A DNA stretch of 64,000 nt from positions 930,001 to 994,000 of the forward strand of contig JAWMQQ010000001.1 in assembly GCA_033283385.1 (NCBI GenBank), read 5' to 3'. Origin of the DNA: Mangrovimicrobium sp033283385. Lineage in GTDB: Bacteria; Pseudomonadota; Gammaproteobacteria; Pseudomonadales; Halieaceae. Positions 8,468-16,689 of the stretch are shown here, in pieces (position 1 is the first letter of the stretch; each line of letters opens with the position of its first letter). Position numbers and translations under genes: made by a program. A model generated the notes under the pieces. It was not told where the DNA came from and searched no databases. It saw nothing but the letters and a program-made list of their open reading frames with translations.

Positions 8468-9433
8468 CTATTGCTCCCCGGATTCGAGCTCACCCGGCAG
8501 GAAATCATACACCTGGCTCGTCCAGCGGGACGAAATTCCAATATCGTAACCGTAGGTCAGCACGATCCTGATAGCGTCCTTGCTTTTCGAGTCGGGATAA
8601 TTATTCGCCACGGAAACTGCAAAATGGCGGGCCAGGTCCGCGTCTGAAACCCGGTTATCTGCCAGGAATACCTGTGACGTTACCAGTGTCGTTGTCGAAC
8701 TTCCCTGCTTTGCTGTTACGGACGTTGTGGTGCTGGATGTAATCGTCGAATAGTTGACGCCCGGTTCTGCCGAAATGGCACCCTGTGTTTCCAGCATATC
8801 CCTGAACAGGTCATCCTGTGCGAGCTTGCCTGTGAATACTGGAACCAGGCCAGAAGCGACAAAAATCAAAGCGACAACTGCAAGATGAACCTTCCATACC
8901 TCGCCAACATCCTGCTTTTGCGCGTCCTTGTTGACCACGTAGGTGCCCACGGCAAGATCATGCAGCGATTGGCGTGTCCTCCTGTTGAAGACATACAGGT
9001 AAACGATGGAAAGGAGACCGCCCAGGACTATCAACGCCAGTGGGTAGATGAGGAATGACGTCAGTACCGCATTGGAAAATGGCGCGCCGTTGAGGAATAA
9101 CGGGGTGGAAAACACTGCCTGGCGGCAAAATGCGCGCATGGGCGTGATCGGGTTGTTCCCGGCATTGACTACTCGCAGCTTGAGAACTCGCTTGCCTATG
9201 GTCTGGCCGCCGCACAATGCGCTGTTCATCAGGCCAAAATAGGCGAGGGCGATGCCGAAGCCGACCAGCCGGCCCCAGTTTGCCAACTGTGCGAATGCAC
9301 TTTCAAAGGCCAGGCCGAGAATGAAACCGATGCAACCTATGACGACGCTGTCGAGCAGGAATGCACCTATGCGTCTCCAGAAGTTGGCGATCCATCTTTG
9401 TTGTGATGTTTCCGACACGTCTCGTTCCTTCAA
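8468..9433 (-). CDS. RDD-family integral membrane protein
   Basis: 321 residues. The N-terminal two-thirds is an RDD domain: RRIGAFLLDSVVIGCIGFIL with the Arg and Asp that name the family, then GGQTIGKRVLKLRVV, then RQSLHDLAVGTYVV. About four hydrophobic segments are followed by another near residues 185-205 and a C-terminal soluble domain of about 120 residues with no family I recognise. RDD proteins sit in the inner membrane; roles are mostly unknown, some in ion transport. Codon use is less GC-biased than in the catabolic genes, like its three upstream neighbours. Confidence 0.82.
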   Translation of the reverse strand: MKERDVSETSQQRWIANFWRRIGAFLLDSVVIGCIGFILGLAFESAFAQLANWGRLVGFGIALAYFGLMNSALCGGQTIGKRVLKLRVVNAGNNPITPMRAFCRQAVFSTPLFLNGAPFSNAVLTSFLIYPLALIVLGGLLSIVYLYVFNRRTRQSLHDLAVGTYVVNKDAQKQDVGEVWKVHLAVVALIFVASGLVPVFTGKLAQDDLFRDMLETQGAISAEPGVNYSTITSSTTTSVTAKQGSSTTTLVTSQVFLADNRVSDADLARHFAVSVANNYPDSKSKDAIRIVLTYGYDIGISSRWTSQVYDFLPGELESGEQ

Positions 9434-9486
9434 TGGTTCAAAGCGGGGCGTCTTGGCTAACCCTTCCCGGGTGTGAGGGGCTGCAG

Positions 9487-10080
9487 TTACTCATCGATGG
9501 CAGTGTCGGTTGCAGTTTCAGCGCCTTCAACCTTCTTCATCAGCGATGCTATCAGCGGGTCGTCGACCTTGTATCCGACTGACGGTTGGCTCATGTATGG
9601 GTTCCCACCGACGTAATCCCGGATGGCCAACGCGTGCATCGGAAGCATTTCCTCGGGAGCAGGCGATGGCCCGTAATGCCTGGAGGCGGCCACCCATCTC
9701 GGCCTGACCTCGCCTGTGGTCTTAAAAACTTTTTTTGAAACTGCGGTCAACGCCAGTTGTTGAACCTGCTCGTTCTGGCTTTCGTCCACGTAGTTCACGA
9801 TCACGATATATTCAGCGTCTTCCTGGCTATCGACTTCCTTGAGCCCGCCATACTCGAGAAGGTAGGAGATGTACTTCCGCAGGCGATCTTCCTGGTCGCT
9901 CCAGATGGTTTCCCCATCCAGCACTACATAGTGGCTTCCGTCGGAGTAGGTGCCGACCGAGCCTGTATCCAGCGAGAATATGACGACGGCGCTATCGGTA
10001 TTGGGTGGGGAGGCGCAGCCTGCCATGAAAATGCAAAGGCAAAGTAAGCCCGGGATTTTCATTCCTGATAGATCAATCAT
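9487..10080 (-). CDS. Putative outer-membrane/periplasmic lipoprotein, unknown function
   Basis: 197 residues with a short hydrophobic signal and a lipobox FMAGC (Cys22), so lipid-anchored export is likely. The mature part has YSDGSHYVVLDGETIWSDQ and a hydrophilic C-terminus; I recognise no catalytic motif or family. The first ATG (10080) has a GAGAAG-like site about 8 nt upstream; ATG 10062 would give a tidier signal peptide but has no separate ribosome site. It lies between the GNAT gene (24 bp) and the RDD gene (53 bp) in one orientation. Base composition is lower in GC than the flanking catabolic clusters. Confidence 0.7.
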   Translation of the reverse strand: MIDLSGMKIPGLLCLCIFMAGCASPPNTDSAVVIFSLDTGSVGTYSDGSHYVVLDGETIWSDQEDRLRKYISYLLEYGGLKEVDSQEDAEYIVIVNYVDESQNEQVQQLALTAVSKKVFKTTGEVRPRWVAASRHYGPSPAPEEMLPMHALAIRDYVGGNPYMSQPSVGYKVDDPLIASLMKKVEGAETATDTAIDE

Positions 10081-10104
10081 TCCATTTTCTTCTCAAAATG
10101 CTTG

Positions 10105-10542
10105 TCATGTCGTGGGTTCGACGCCGCGATCAGGGGGGGTGGCTTTTTTGTCGGTGTAGACGACGTGGCCGTCTTCGGCGGTGTGGTGGATTTGCCAGCC
10201 GAGTTTTGTGTAGAGGTCGGGGATGTCGGTGAGGGCGTAGAGCAGGGGGGATATCTCCTCTGCGGCGCGGATAAGTCGGGAGGCGATGCCTCGGCCGCGG
10301 AATTCCGGGAGTACGAGAACGGCGTTGAGCCAGGTGACGGTGTTGGTGCCGCCGGGTTGGGTGTAGTTGCTGAAGGCTGCGCCGCCGATGACACGGTTAT
10401 CCTCAAGGGCGACAATAGGAGTTGGGATTTCCATTCCATCTCGCTCCGTTTCGTATTTGTCCAAGTCCGACCATTCTGCGTGCAGCAGTGCCAGCAGGGC
10501 TTTGGCTTCTCTCGATTCGACGCCTGTCTGGTGTATTTGCAC
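10105..10542 (-). CDS. GNAT-family N-acetyltransferase
   Basis: 145 residues covering a complete small GNAT fold. The acetyl-CoA pyrophosphate loop is in VLVLPEFRGRGIASRLIRAA (R-x2-G-x-G/A motif); beta4 is TWLNAVLVLP and the C-terminal strand contains LYTKLGWQIHHT. It should transfer an acetyl group from acetyl-CoA to an amine; the acceptor is unknown. The start is GTG, with GGAGG inside the end of the upstream cyclotransferase gene, only 6 nt away, so the two are translationally linked. Confidence 0.85.
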   Translation of the reverse strand: MQIHQTGVESREAKALLALLHAEWSDLDKYETERDGMEIPTPIVALEDNRVIGGAAFSNYTQPGGTNTVTWLNAVLVLPEFRGRGIASRLIRAAEEISPLLYALTDIPDLYTKLGWQIHHTAEDGHVVYTDKKATPPDRGVEPTT

Positions 10543-10548
10543 CTGGAA

Positions 10549-11052
10549 TCAGCCCTCCTGGCGATATATTGCACGCTCTCTTGCTTCCCGTGCCTTGTCG
10601 GCATCTTCCCAGCTGTTTGTTGCTTCAAGCATTTCAAGATAGCTGGCGGGCGCCCCTGTTTCCCTTGCCCCAAATACCACATGGTAGAGGTACCAGGAGT
10701 AAGGCTGCAGCGACGGGTCCGTGTGGGTTGCGTAGTAGGTAACGGCCTCGAATGCGTTTCCTTGCTCGTCCCGGACCACGACCGCTTTCTCCTGATATCC
10801 GAAGCCTAATCCCTCTATGGTATCCAGGGCCGCCTTTTCTCTTGCGGAGATTTCATAGAGAGCTCCTATGATGTAGTCCGCCGGGTTTTCCGTGAAATAC
10901 GCGTCGCACTTGCCTGAGCCATCCCTGGTGCTGACTTTATGAAACCGGAGGGAATGTTCGTTGAGCATGAACACACCTTTGCGCGCAGCGCCTGGCGTTC
11001 GTTCCCTCAATCTGCGGAGGGACATGTTTGATCCGTAGGCGAAATACTTCAC
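10549..11052 (-). CDS. Gamma-glutamylcyclotransferase-like protein
   Basis: 167 residues. The N-terminus KYFAYGSNMS is the diagnostic substrate-binding YGSN loop of the GGCT fold, and GALYEISAREKAALDTIEG carries the conserved Glu expected to act as general base. Characterised members release 5-oxoproline from gamma-glutamyl peptides or amines. The start is GTG (AAG TAT TTC follows) with a nearby CGGAG. It is the promoter-proximal gene of a four-gene minus-strand group. The true substrate is unknown. Confidence 0.87.
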   Translation of the reverse strand: MKYFAYGSNMSLRRLRERTPGAARKGVFMLNEHSLRFHKVSTRDGSGKCDAYFTENPADYIIGALYEISAREKAALDTIEGLGFGYQEKAVVVRDEQGNAFEAVTYYATHTDPSLQPYSWYLYHVVFGARETGAPASYLEMLEATNSWEDADKAREARERAIYRQEG

Positions 11053-11090
11053 ATGATCTCCGGGTGGTTAACACTGGAATATGGAGAACC

Positions 11091-11152
11091 GTTCAACGTA
11101 ACACCGGTTCGCCATGTGCCATGTGCCATGCGCCATGTGTTAGCAGTTGGAT
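11091..11152. repeat. Imperfect palindrome enclosing four tandem GCCATGY heptamers
   Basis: Within the 307-bp gap 11053-11359, heptamer GCCATGT is repeated four times without spacing at 11111-11138 (third copy ends in C). It is enclosed by an inverted repeat: TAACAC at 11099-11104 with GTGTTA at 11137-11142, and outside these GTTCAAC (11091-11097) with GTTGGAT (11146-11152) as imperfect arms. The rest of the gap shows only a 13-nt direct repeat ATCTCGAAGYTGG (around 11195 and 11306). I see no gene in it. Confidence 0.75.
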
Positions 11153-11359
11153 TGTCCAGGGAAATCAACCTCCAGTTGTATTTCACGACGTCCATATCTC
11201 GAAGTTGGCAGGAACGTTTCCAACGAACATCCAAACTCAGGCTGTGACATTACCCTTTTACTACTAATAATCTGAGCTGAAAACCATCGAGCCAGGGGTA
11301 GACAAATCTCGAAGCTGGTTTGAATTTACTCGCGCCCCGCCAAGCCTTACGCAAACCAC

Positions 11360-12154
11360 CTAAATTGTAGTGAACCCCCCATCCACCGAAACACAGGCCC
11401 CGGTAATAAACGACGCCGCATCCGACAACAAGAACGCCACCGTCTCCGCCACCTCGTCCGCCCGGCCAACCCGCCCGATCGGGTGGCTGCGCGCCACCAT
11501 CTCCGCAAACGCCTTGTCCTCCAGCGCCCCCTGCAACATCGGCGTATCGATCGCCCCCGGCAGCACCGCGTTCACCCGTATCCCCTGCGCGCTGTAATCC
11601 ACCGCGGTGGAGCGGGTAAGCCCGACCACCCCGTGCTTGGCGGAGATATACGCTACCGCGTTCGCAACACCCACGGCCCCGGCAGTGGACGAGGTGTTCA
11701 CGATAGCCCCCTTGCACCCCATTTCCAGCATGTAGCTGATCTCGTACTTCAGGCACAGGAATATCCCGCTCATGTTCACGCCGATGTTCTGCTGCCACTC
11801 GGCCAGGCTCACCTCGGTCGCGGTCTTGTGCCCGTTGTCGATCCCGGCGTTGTTGAAGGCGCCGTGCAGCCCGCCGAATTTCGCCATCGCGAAATCCACC
11901 ATCGCCTCCACCTGGGTTTCATCGGTGACGTCGGTGCGGATAAACCCGGCCTTGCCGCCGGCGGATTCGATCTCCGAGACTATTGCGGCGCCAGCCTCTT
12001 CATTCAGGTCGGCAATCACCACGCTCGCCCCGCGGCTCGCGCACAGCCGGGCGGTGGCGCTGCCCATGCCGCCGGTGCCGCCGGTGATGATGAAGACTTT
12101 GCCGTCCAGGTTCAGTTTTGCGTAGGGGTCGTTCACGTAGCGATCCTCAGTCAT
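11360..12154 (-). CDS. Short-chain dehydrogenase/reductase (classical SDR)
   Basis: 264 residues. The cofactor loop is ITGGTGGMGSATA, the structural NNAG is FNNAGIDNGH, and the catalytic Ser...Tyr-x3-Lys is complete (NTSS and AYISAKHG); the C-terminus ends VSVDGGFTT. An acidic residue after beta-2 (VVIADLNEE) favours NAD(H). It likely oxidises or reduces a secondary alcohol/ketone. Its ATG overlaps the last 8 bases of the epoxide hydrolase gene, so both are translated from one message; a diol or hydroxy product of the hydrolase is a reasonable substrate. Confidence 0.92.
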   Translation of the reverse strand: MTEDRYVNDPYAKLNLDGKVFIITGGTGGMGSATARLCASRGASVVIADLNEEAGAAIVSEIESAGGKAGFIRTDVTDETQVEAMVDFAMAKFGGLHGAFNNAGIDNGHKTATEVSLAEWQQNIGVNMSGIFLCLKYEISYMLEMGCKGAIVNTSSTAGAVGVANAVAYISAKHGVVGLTRSTAVDYSAQGIRVNAVLPGAIDTPMLQGALEDKAFAEMVARSHPIGRVGRADEVAETVAFLLSDAASFITGACVSVDGGFTTI

Positions 12155-13268
12155 TCAGCGCTTTCAGTGTGCGTGCGAATTCGCGCAGGTCTTCCAGTAA
12201 TGCTTGCGGCTGCTCCCAGGCCGGGAAGTGGCCGCCGCGCTCGAAGACGTTCCACTGCACGATGTTGTAGTGGCGCTCGGCCCAGGCGCGCGGCAGTTTG
12301 ACCACTTCCTGCGGGAAGATGGCGCCCGCGGTGGGTACCTTCACGTAGCGTTCCTGCGGCGGGTTGTGCGCCATCTCGTAGTACAGCCGAGCGGCGGAGC
12401 CGGCGGTGCCGCTGAACCAGTACCAGGCGATGTTGGCCAGCATCTGGTCCATGCTCACCGCCGGGCCGGCGCTGTTGTCGGTCCAGTCGTGGATCTTCTC
12501 GCCGATCCAGGCGGCGAGGCCGGCGGGGGAGTCGTTCAGGGCGTGGCTGATGCTGGCGGGCTTCTGCGTCTGCAGTACCAGGTGCGGGTAGGTTTTCCAG
12601 TTGTCGAGTTCCGCCGCCCAGGCCGCTTCCTGGTCGCTGAGGTCGAAGGCCTCGGCGTTTTCCGGCGGGCTGCCGTTGACCAGGTTCAGGTGCAACCCGA
12701 TTACGCGCTCCGGGAATTGCCGCGCGATCTCGGTGCCGACCATGCTGCCCCAGTCGCCGCCCTGCACGGCAAAGCGGGGGTAGCCCAGGCTTTCCATCAG
12801 GCCGGCCAGCAGCGGCGCCATGGCCTGGGGCGTGATGCCGGGGCGGGTGGTGGAGTAGCCGTAGCCGGCCAGCGAGGCCGCCACCGGGTGGAAGGCGGGC
12901 GTGCCCGCGGGCGGCGCGCTCAGCGGGTCCAGCAGGTCGAGGAAGTCCAGGCAGCTGCTGGGCCAGCCGTGCAGCAGCAACAGCGGCGTCGCATTGCCGT
13001 CGTCGGAGGGCTGGTAGATGGCGTGCACGTCCAGCCCGTCGACCTGAGCGATGCATTGCCGGTGCGAGTTCACCCGGGCTTCCAGCGCGCGCCAGTCGAA
13101 CCGGTCCAGCCAGTAAGTACACAGCTCGCGCACGAAGGGCAGGGGGGCGCCGTAGGCCCAGTCGCCTTCGTAGGCATCTTCCAGCCAGCGGGTGGCGCGC
13201 AGTCGGCGCTGCAGGTCGTCCAGTTCTGCCTGGGGGATATCCAGCGTAAATTCGCGGGCTTCGGTCAC
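12147..13268 (-). CDS. Epoxide hydrolase (alpha/beta-hydrolase with EHN domain)
   Basis: 373 residues. An N-terminal epoxide-hydrolase lid region (FTLDIPQAELDDLQRRLRAT) precedes the alpha/beta-hydrolase core. Seen: oxyanion HGWPSS, nucleophile Asp in GGDWGS, lid Tyr region WYWFSGTAGSAARLYYE, and catalytic His in GGHFPAWEQP. Such enzymes open epoxides to vicinal diols. The start is GTG 13268, chosen because GGGAGA lies 5-8 nt upstream and the domain begins at once; the open frame continues far upstream only because it is antisense to the PQQ dehydrogenase gene. The SDR gene follows with an 8-bp overlap. Confidence 0.9.
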   Translation of the reverse strand: MTEAREFTLDIPQAELDDLQRRLRATRWLEDAYEGDWAYGAPLPFVRELCTYWLDRFDWRALEARVNSHRQCIAQVDGLDVHAIYQPSDDGNATPLLLLHGWPSSCLDFLDLLDPLSAPPAGTPAFHPVAASLAGYGYSTTRPGITPQAMAPLLAGLMESLGYPRFAVQGGDWGSMVGTEIARQFPERVIGLHLNLVNGSPPENAEAFDLSDQEAAWAAELDNWKTYPHLVLQTQKPASISHALNDSPAGLAAWIGEKIHDWTDNSAGPAVSMDQMLANIAWYWFSGTAGSAARLYYEMAHNPPQERYVKVPTAGAIFPQEVVKLPRAWAERHYNIVQWNVFERGGHFPAWEQPQALLEDLREFARTLKALND

Positions 13269-13409
13269 GACAATCTCCCGGTTTCTTATTCTTGCCGGCT
13301 GGCCGGCGTGGGAAAAATTAAAAAACAAGGTATCATATCTTCCGCCGCGGCAGTATTCGCCTGCGGGCGGCGAACGATAATAAATGGCCAAGGGCCGGGG
13401 GAGAACCGC

Positions 13410-15734
13410 ATGAATAACTCGGGTGGACTCGTACAGCGCCTGCTCACGGTCGTGCTTAGCCTGCTGGGCATCGCACTCGGCGCGGGCGGCTGGTTCCTCT
13501 ACCAGGCGGGTGGCAGCCCCTATTACCTGGCAGCGGGTGCAGTGACCTTGCTGGCGGGGGTGGCGCTGGGCCTGCGCTGGCCCAGCGCCGTGCGCCTCTA
13601 CGGCCTGCTGCTCCTGGGTACGCTGGGCTGGAGCGTGTGGGAGGTCGGCCTGGACGGCTGGGCGCTGGTGCCGCGGCTGTTCATGTTCTGCGTGCTCGGC
13701 CTGTTGTTCATCTTCCCCTCCGTGCTGCGCTCGATACGCGGCGCCAGCCTCGCATGGGTGTTTTTGCCGGTGATCGCATCGCTGGGGACAATGGCCTACG
13801 CGTTCTACATGGCGGGCTGGACTGGCGATTCGCAGCCACCGGCGGAGCAACTGGACGTCAAGGCGGCCGGCGGCAACGACTGGCCGGTGTGGGGCCGCAA
13901 CCTCGCCGGCGACCGCTACTCGCCGCTGCAGCAGATCGATACCTATAACGCGGACAAGCTCCGGCTCGCCTGGATGTACCGCTCCGACGTGCCGGCCTTC
14001 GACAGCTTCGGCGCGCACAGCTTCGAGGCCACGCCGCTGGCCGCCGACGGCCGCCTTTACATGTGCGTGGATCGCAACGTTCTGGTGGCGCTGGACCAGG
14101 ACTCCGGCCGCGAGATCTGGCGCTACGACCCGCACCTCAACCTCGACGGCGTGTTCGTCACCACCTGTCGCGGCGTCGCCCGCTACGAGGCGCCGGCGGG
14201 TACATTGCAGGTCTGCCCGCGGCGCATTCTTTACGGCACGGCGGACGGCCGCCTGCTGGCGGTGAATGCGGATACCGGCAAGCCCTGTGAAGGGTTCGGC
14301 GACAAGGGCGCTGTGGACATGCGCCTCGGCATGGGCCCCATCCCGCCCGGCGCGCTGGCGGTCACCTCGCCGCCAACCGTCGTGAACGGCATCGCGGTCA
14401 TCGGCCAGTTCGTCTCCGATTACCTGTCCTTCTTCGATACGCCCTCGGGGGTGATCCGCGGCTACGACGCGGAGACCGGCGAACTGCGCTGGGCGTGGGA
14501 CGCCGCCTATCCCGGGCCGCGCGGGCTGCCGCCTGAAGGCGAAAGCTATTCCCCGGATACGCCCAACGCCTGGTCGGTATTCAGCGCTGACGCGGAGCGC
14601 GGCCTGGTGTTCATCCCCACCGGCAACAGCCCGCCGGATTACTACGGCATTCACCGCTCCGCGGCCTCCGAGCGCTTCAGTTCCTCGGTGGTGGCGCTGG
14701 ACGCGGCCACCGGCGCGGTGCGCTGGTCCTTCCAGACCACTCACCACGATCTCTGGGACTATGACGTCGCCTCCCAGCCGGTGGCGGTAGATATCCAGCA
14801 GGCGGGCGATATGCTGCCGGCGCTGATCGTGCCCACCAAGCGCGGCCAGCTGTTCCTGCTGGACCGCCGCGATGGCAAGCCCATCGACCCGGTGGAGGAG
14901 CGCCCGGTACCGCAGCACGGCCTGCCGGAAGAGAAGCTGGCGAAGACCCAGCCCTACACCACCGGCTTCCCCTCGCTGGCCGGCCCGCACCTGCGCGAGC
15001 AGGACATGTGGGGCATGACGCCGCTGGACCAGCTGTGGTGCCGCGTGCGCTTTAAAAAGCTGCGCTACGAGGGTGACTTCAATCCGCCGGGCACTGACAT
15101 GTCGCTCAACTACCCGGGCGCAGCCGGTGGCAGCAACTGGGGCAGCGTGTCGGTGGACCTCGGCCGCGGCATTATGGTGGCCAGCAGTCTGCATATGGCG
15201 GAGACGGGCCAGATGATTTCCCACGAGGAGGCGGCGAAGATCAACCTCACCGGCAAGAAGGACACCTTGCTGTACCCGCAGGAGAAAGTGCCCTACGCAT
15301 TCCTGCGCAAGGTGTTTCTCTCGCCACTGGGCGTACCCTGCCAGCAACCGCCCTACGGCCGTATCAGCGCTTTCGATATCGGCAGCCGTGAACTGCTGTG
15401 GAGCAAGCCGCTGGGTACCGCGGAGCACTCCGGCCCCTTCGGGCTGGAAACGCGCCTGCCCATTCCCATGGGTGTCCCCTATAAGGGCGGCGCCATCGTC
15501 ACCGCCGGCGGTGTGGTATTTGTCGCCGCGGCCCAGGACCGGCGCCTGCGCGCGCTGGATATCGGCAACGGCAGGGAGTTGTGGAGCGCATCGCTGCCGG
15601 CGGTGGGTGCGGCCACGCCGATGACGTACATCTCGGAAAAAACCGGGCGGCAGTACGTGGTGATCGCCGCAGGCGGCCACCCGGGTATTCCGGGGCCCTC
15701 CGCCAGCGATGTGATGGCCTACGCGCTGCCGTAG
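13410..15734 (+). CDS. Membrane-bound PQQ-dependent dehydrogenase (glucose dehydrogenase-like)
   Basis: 774 residues. The first ~140 are four to five membrane helices (LLTVVLSLLGIALGAGGWFL; LLAGVALGL; FMFCVLGLLFIFP; LPVIASLGTMAYAFYMAG), then a periplasmic eight-bladed quinoprotein propeller starting at NDWPVWGRNLAGDRYSPLQQI. TTHHDLWDYDVASQP and GGVVFVAAAQDRRLRALD match the PQQ-binding propeller of the glucose/quinate dehydrogenase family, which passes electrons to ubiquinone. ATG 13410 has GGGGGAG upstream. Substrate is unknown: sugar, polyol or cyclic alcohol. The gene is divergent from the epoxide hydrolase; the 141-bp spacer holds a small TTCGCC/GGCGAA dyad (13356-13374). Confidence 0.88.
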   Translation: MNNSGGLVQRLLTVVLSLLGIALGAGGWFLYQAGGSPYYLAAGAVTLLAGVALGLRWPSAVRLYGLLLLGTLGWSVWEVGLDGWALVPRLFMFCVLGLLFIFPSVLRSIRGASLAWVFLPVIASLGTMAYAFYMAGWTGDSQPPAEQLDVKAAGGNDWPVWGRNLAGDRYSPLQQIDTYNADKLRLAWMYRSDVPAFDSFGAHSFEATPLAADGRLYMCVDRNVLVALDQDSGREIWRYDPHLNLDGVFVTTCRGVARYEAPAGTLQVCPRRILYGTADGRLLAVNADTGKPCEGFGDKGAVDMRLGMGPIPPGALAVTSPPTVVNGIAVIGQFVSDYLSFFDTPSGVIRGYDAETGELRWAWDAAYPGPRGLPPEGESYSPDTPNAWSVFSADAERGLVFIPTGNSPPDYYGIHRSAASERFSSSVVALDAATGAVRWSFQTTHHDLWDYDVASQPVAVDIQQAGDMLPALIVPTKRGQLFLLDRRDGKPIDPVEERPVPQHGLPEEKLAKTQPYTTGFPSLAGPHLREQDMWGMTPLDQLWCRVRFKKLRYEGDFNPPGTDMSLNYPGAAGGSNWGSVSVDLGRGIMVASSLHMAETGQMISHEEAAKINLTGKKDTLLYPQEKVPYAFLRKVFLSPLGVPCQQPPYGRISAFDIGSRELLWSKPLGTAEHSGPFGLETRLPIPMGVPYKGGAIVTAGGVVFVAAAQDRRLRALDIGNGRELWSASLPAVGAATPMTYISEKTGRQYVVIAAGGHPGIPGPSASDVMAYALP

Positions 15735-15765
15735 GCCGGACGGGCGGCTGGCCCGCGCCATTAAA

Positions 15766-15781
15766 TTGACACTTCGTCAGT
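15766..15781 (+). promoter_or_regulatory. Operator-like dyad TTGACA-N5-TCAGT over a -35 element
   Basis: TTGACA at 15766-15771, then five bases, then TCAGT at 15777-15781; TGAC and GTCA at 15767-15779 form an inverted repeat. A weak -10 TCTGAT follows after 18 bp. The same arrangement appears at 16630, 20474, 22336 and 45335. It probably controls the EthD-like gene at 15851. Confidence 0.6.
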
Positions 15782-15850
15782 AACTGTGGTCTGATCGTCG
15801 GGCGCCCCCACCCGGGGAAAAGACAGATAATCAGGACGAGGGCCCATATC

Positions 15851-16558
15851 GTGCGCAGGGAATTCCAGCACCGTTCGTTGTATCTCCACGAAACCACCCG
15901 GCTCGGCATTGGCGACATGGGCAGGTACAACGCCGCGTTCGGCGAGTGCTACCGGCCGGCGATGGAGCGCCTCGGCGCGCGCCTGTTCGGACACTGGAAG
16001 AGCGGCCCCTACAATGCCCGCTGGCCGGAAGTGACCACCATCTGGGAGATCGACGGCTACGCGCACTTCGGCGAACTGAGCGCCGCGCGCACCGGTAGCG
16101 GGGAAGATTCAGCGGCCTTTGCGGAATGGGACGCCGCGCTCGCCGCATTGCAGGCAAATGGCAACGGGCGCCTGTGCTACGCCAACCGCGGTATCCAGCC
16201 CATCGGGGATCTTGTCGCAAACAGCTTTGACGCCTCGGTAGTGATCCAGGAGATCATGAAGACCAAGCCCGGGCGGCAGGAGGACTACATCGAGCAACTG
16301 GAGTACGCCTACGTGCCCTGGTCCGAGCGCACCGGCAAGCTGTGGCTGGGCTCCTTCGTCACCATCTTCTGCAACGAGGAGGTGATCCACTACTGGGCGG
16401 TGCAGGGTGGCTGGGAAGGCTTCGGCAAATGGTACCCAAGCTGGAAGGGCGACATCCCCGACGACATCAAGAGCTGGATGAAGCTCGCCCCCGCGCTGCG
16501 CGACAGCTGGGACGATTCGATTCTCTGCGCGCTGCCCGGACATCCGCTGGCTGGCTGA
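15851..16558 (+). CDS. EthD/NIPSNAP-like dimeric alpha/beta-barrel protein, unknown function
   Basis: 235 residues from a GTG preceded by a GACGAGGG purine tract. Two repeated segments look like ferredoxin-like dimeric barrel halves: LYLHETTRLGIGDMGRYNAAF...WPEVTTIWEIDG and VIQEIMKTKPGRQEDYIEQL...LGSFVTIFCNEEVIHYWAV. That pattern (strand, amphipathic helix, tryptophan-rich strand) is seen in NIPSNAP and EthD-type proteins, which often accompany catabolic oxygenases. No catalytic residue can be named. It lies behind an operator-like site and ahead of the TetR gene. Confidence 0.65.
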   Translation: MRREFQHRSLYLHETTRLGIGDMGRYNAAFGECYRPAMERLGARLFGHWKSGPYNARWPEVTTIWEIDGYAHFGELSAARTGSGEDSAAFAEWDAALAALQANGNGRLCYANRGIQPIGDLVANSFDASVVIQEIMKTKPGRQEDYIEQLEYAYVPWSERTGKLWLGSFVTIFCNEEVIHYWAVQGGWEGFGKWYPSWKGDIPDDIKSWMKLAPALRDSWDDSILCALPGHPLAG

Positions 16559-16629
16559 GCCGGGGCCGGCAGTTCGGGCAGCGACCTCACAGCCCCGGCG
16601 ACACCGGGCTACCGGTCTCGCCCGGCAAA

Positions 16630-16645
16630 TTGAAGCAATGTCAGT
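16630..16645 (+). promoter_or_regulatory. Operator-like dyad TTGAAG-N5-TCAGT upstream of tetR
   Basis: TTGAAG (16630-16635), five bases, TCAGT (16641-16645), matching YTGA-N7-TCAR. A TACCAT hexamer 17 bp after the first element can act as -10. The site lies 45 bp upstream of the TetR start, consistent with autoregulation. Confidence 0.6.
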
Positions 16646-16689
16646 CTTGGGATACCATCCTCGCTTGTTCCATTCCAGGAAGCACACCA

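Noticed and set aside
11111..11138. Possible CRISPR-like array
   Set aside because: Repeat unit is only 7 bp with no spacers and no cas genes nearby.
13269..15761. Long open minus-strand frame continuing upstream of the epoxide hydrolase start
   Set aside because: It is antisense to the PQQ dehydrogenase gene, has His/Arg/Gly-rich composition with no domain, and the true hydrolase start GTG 13268 has its own ribosome site.
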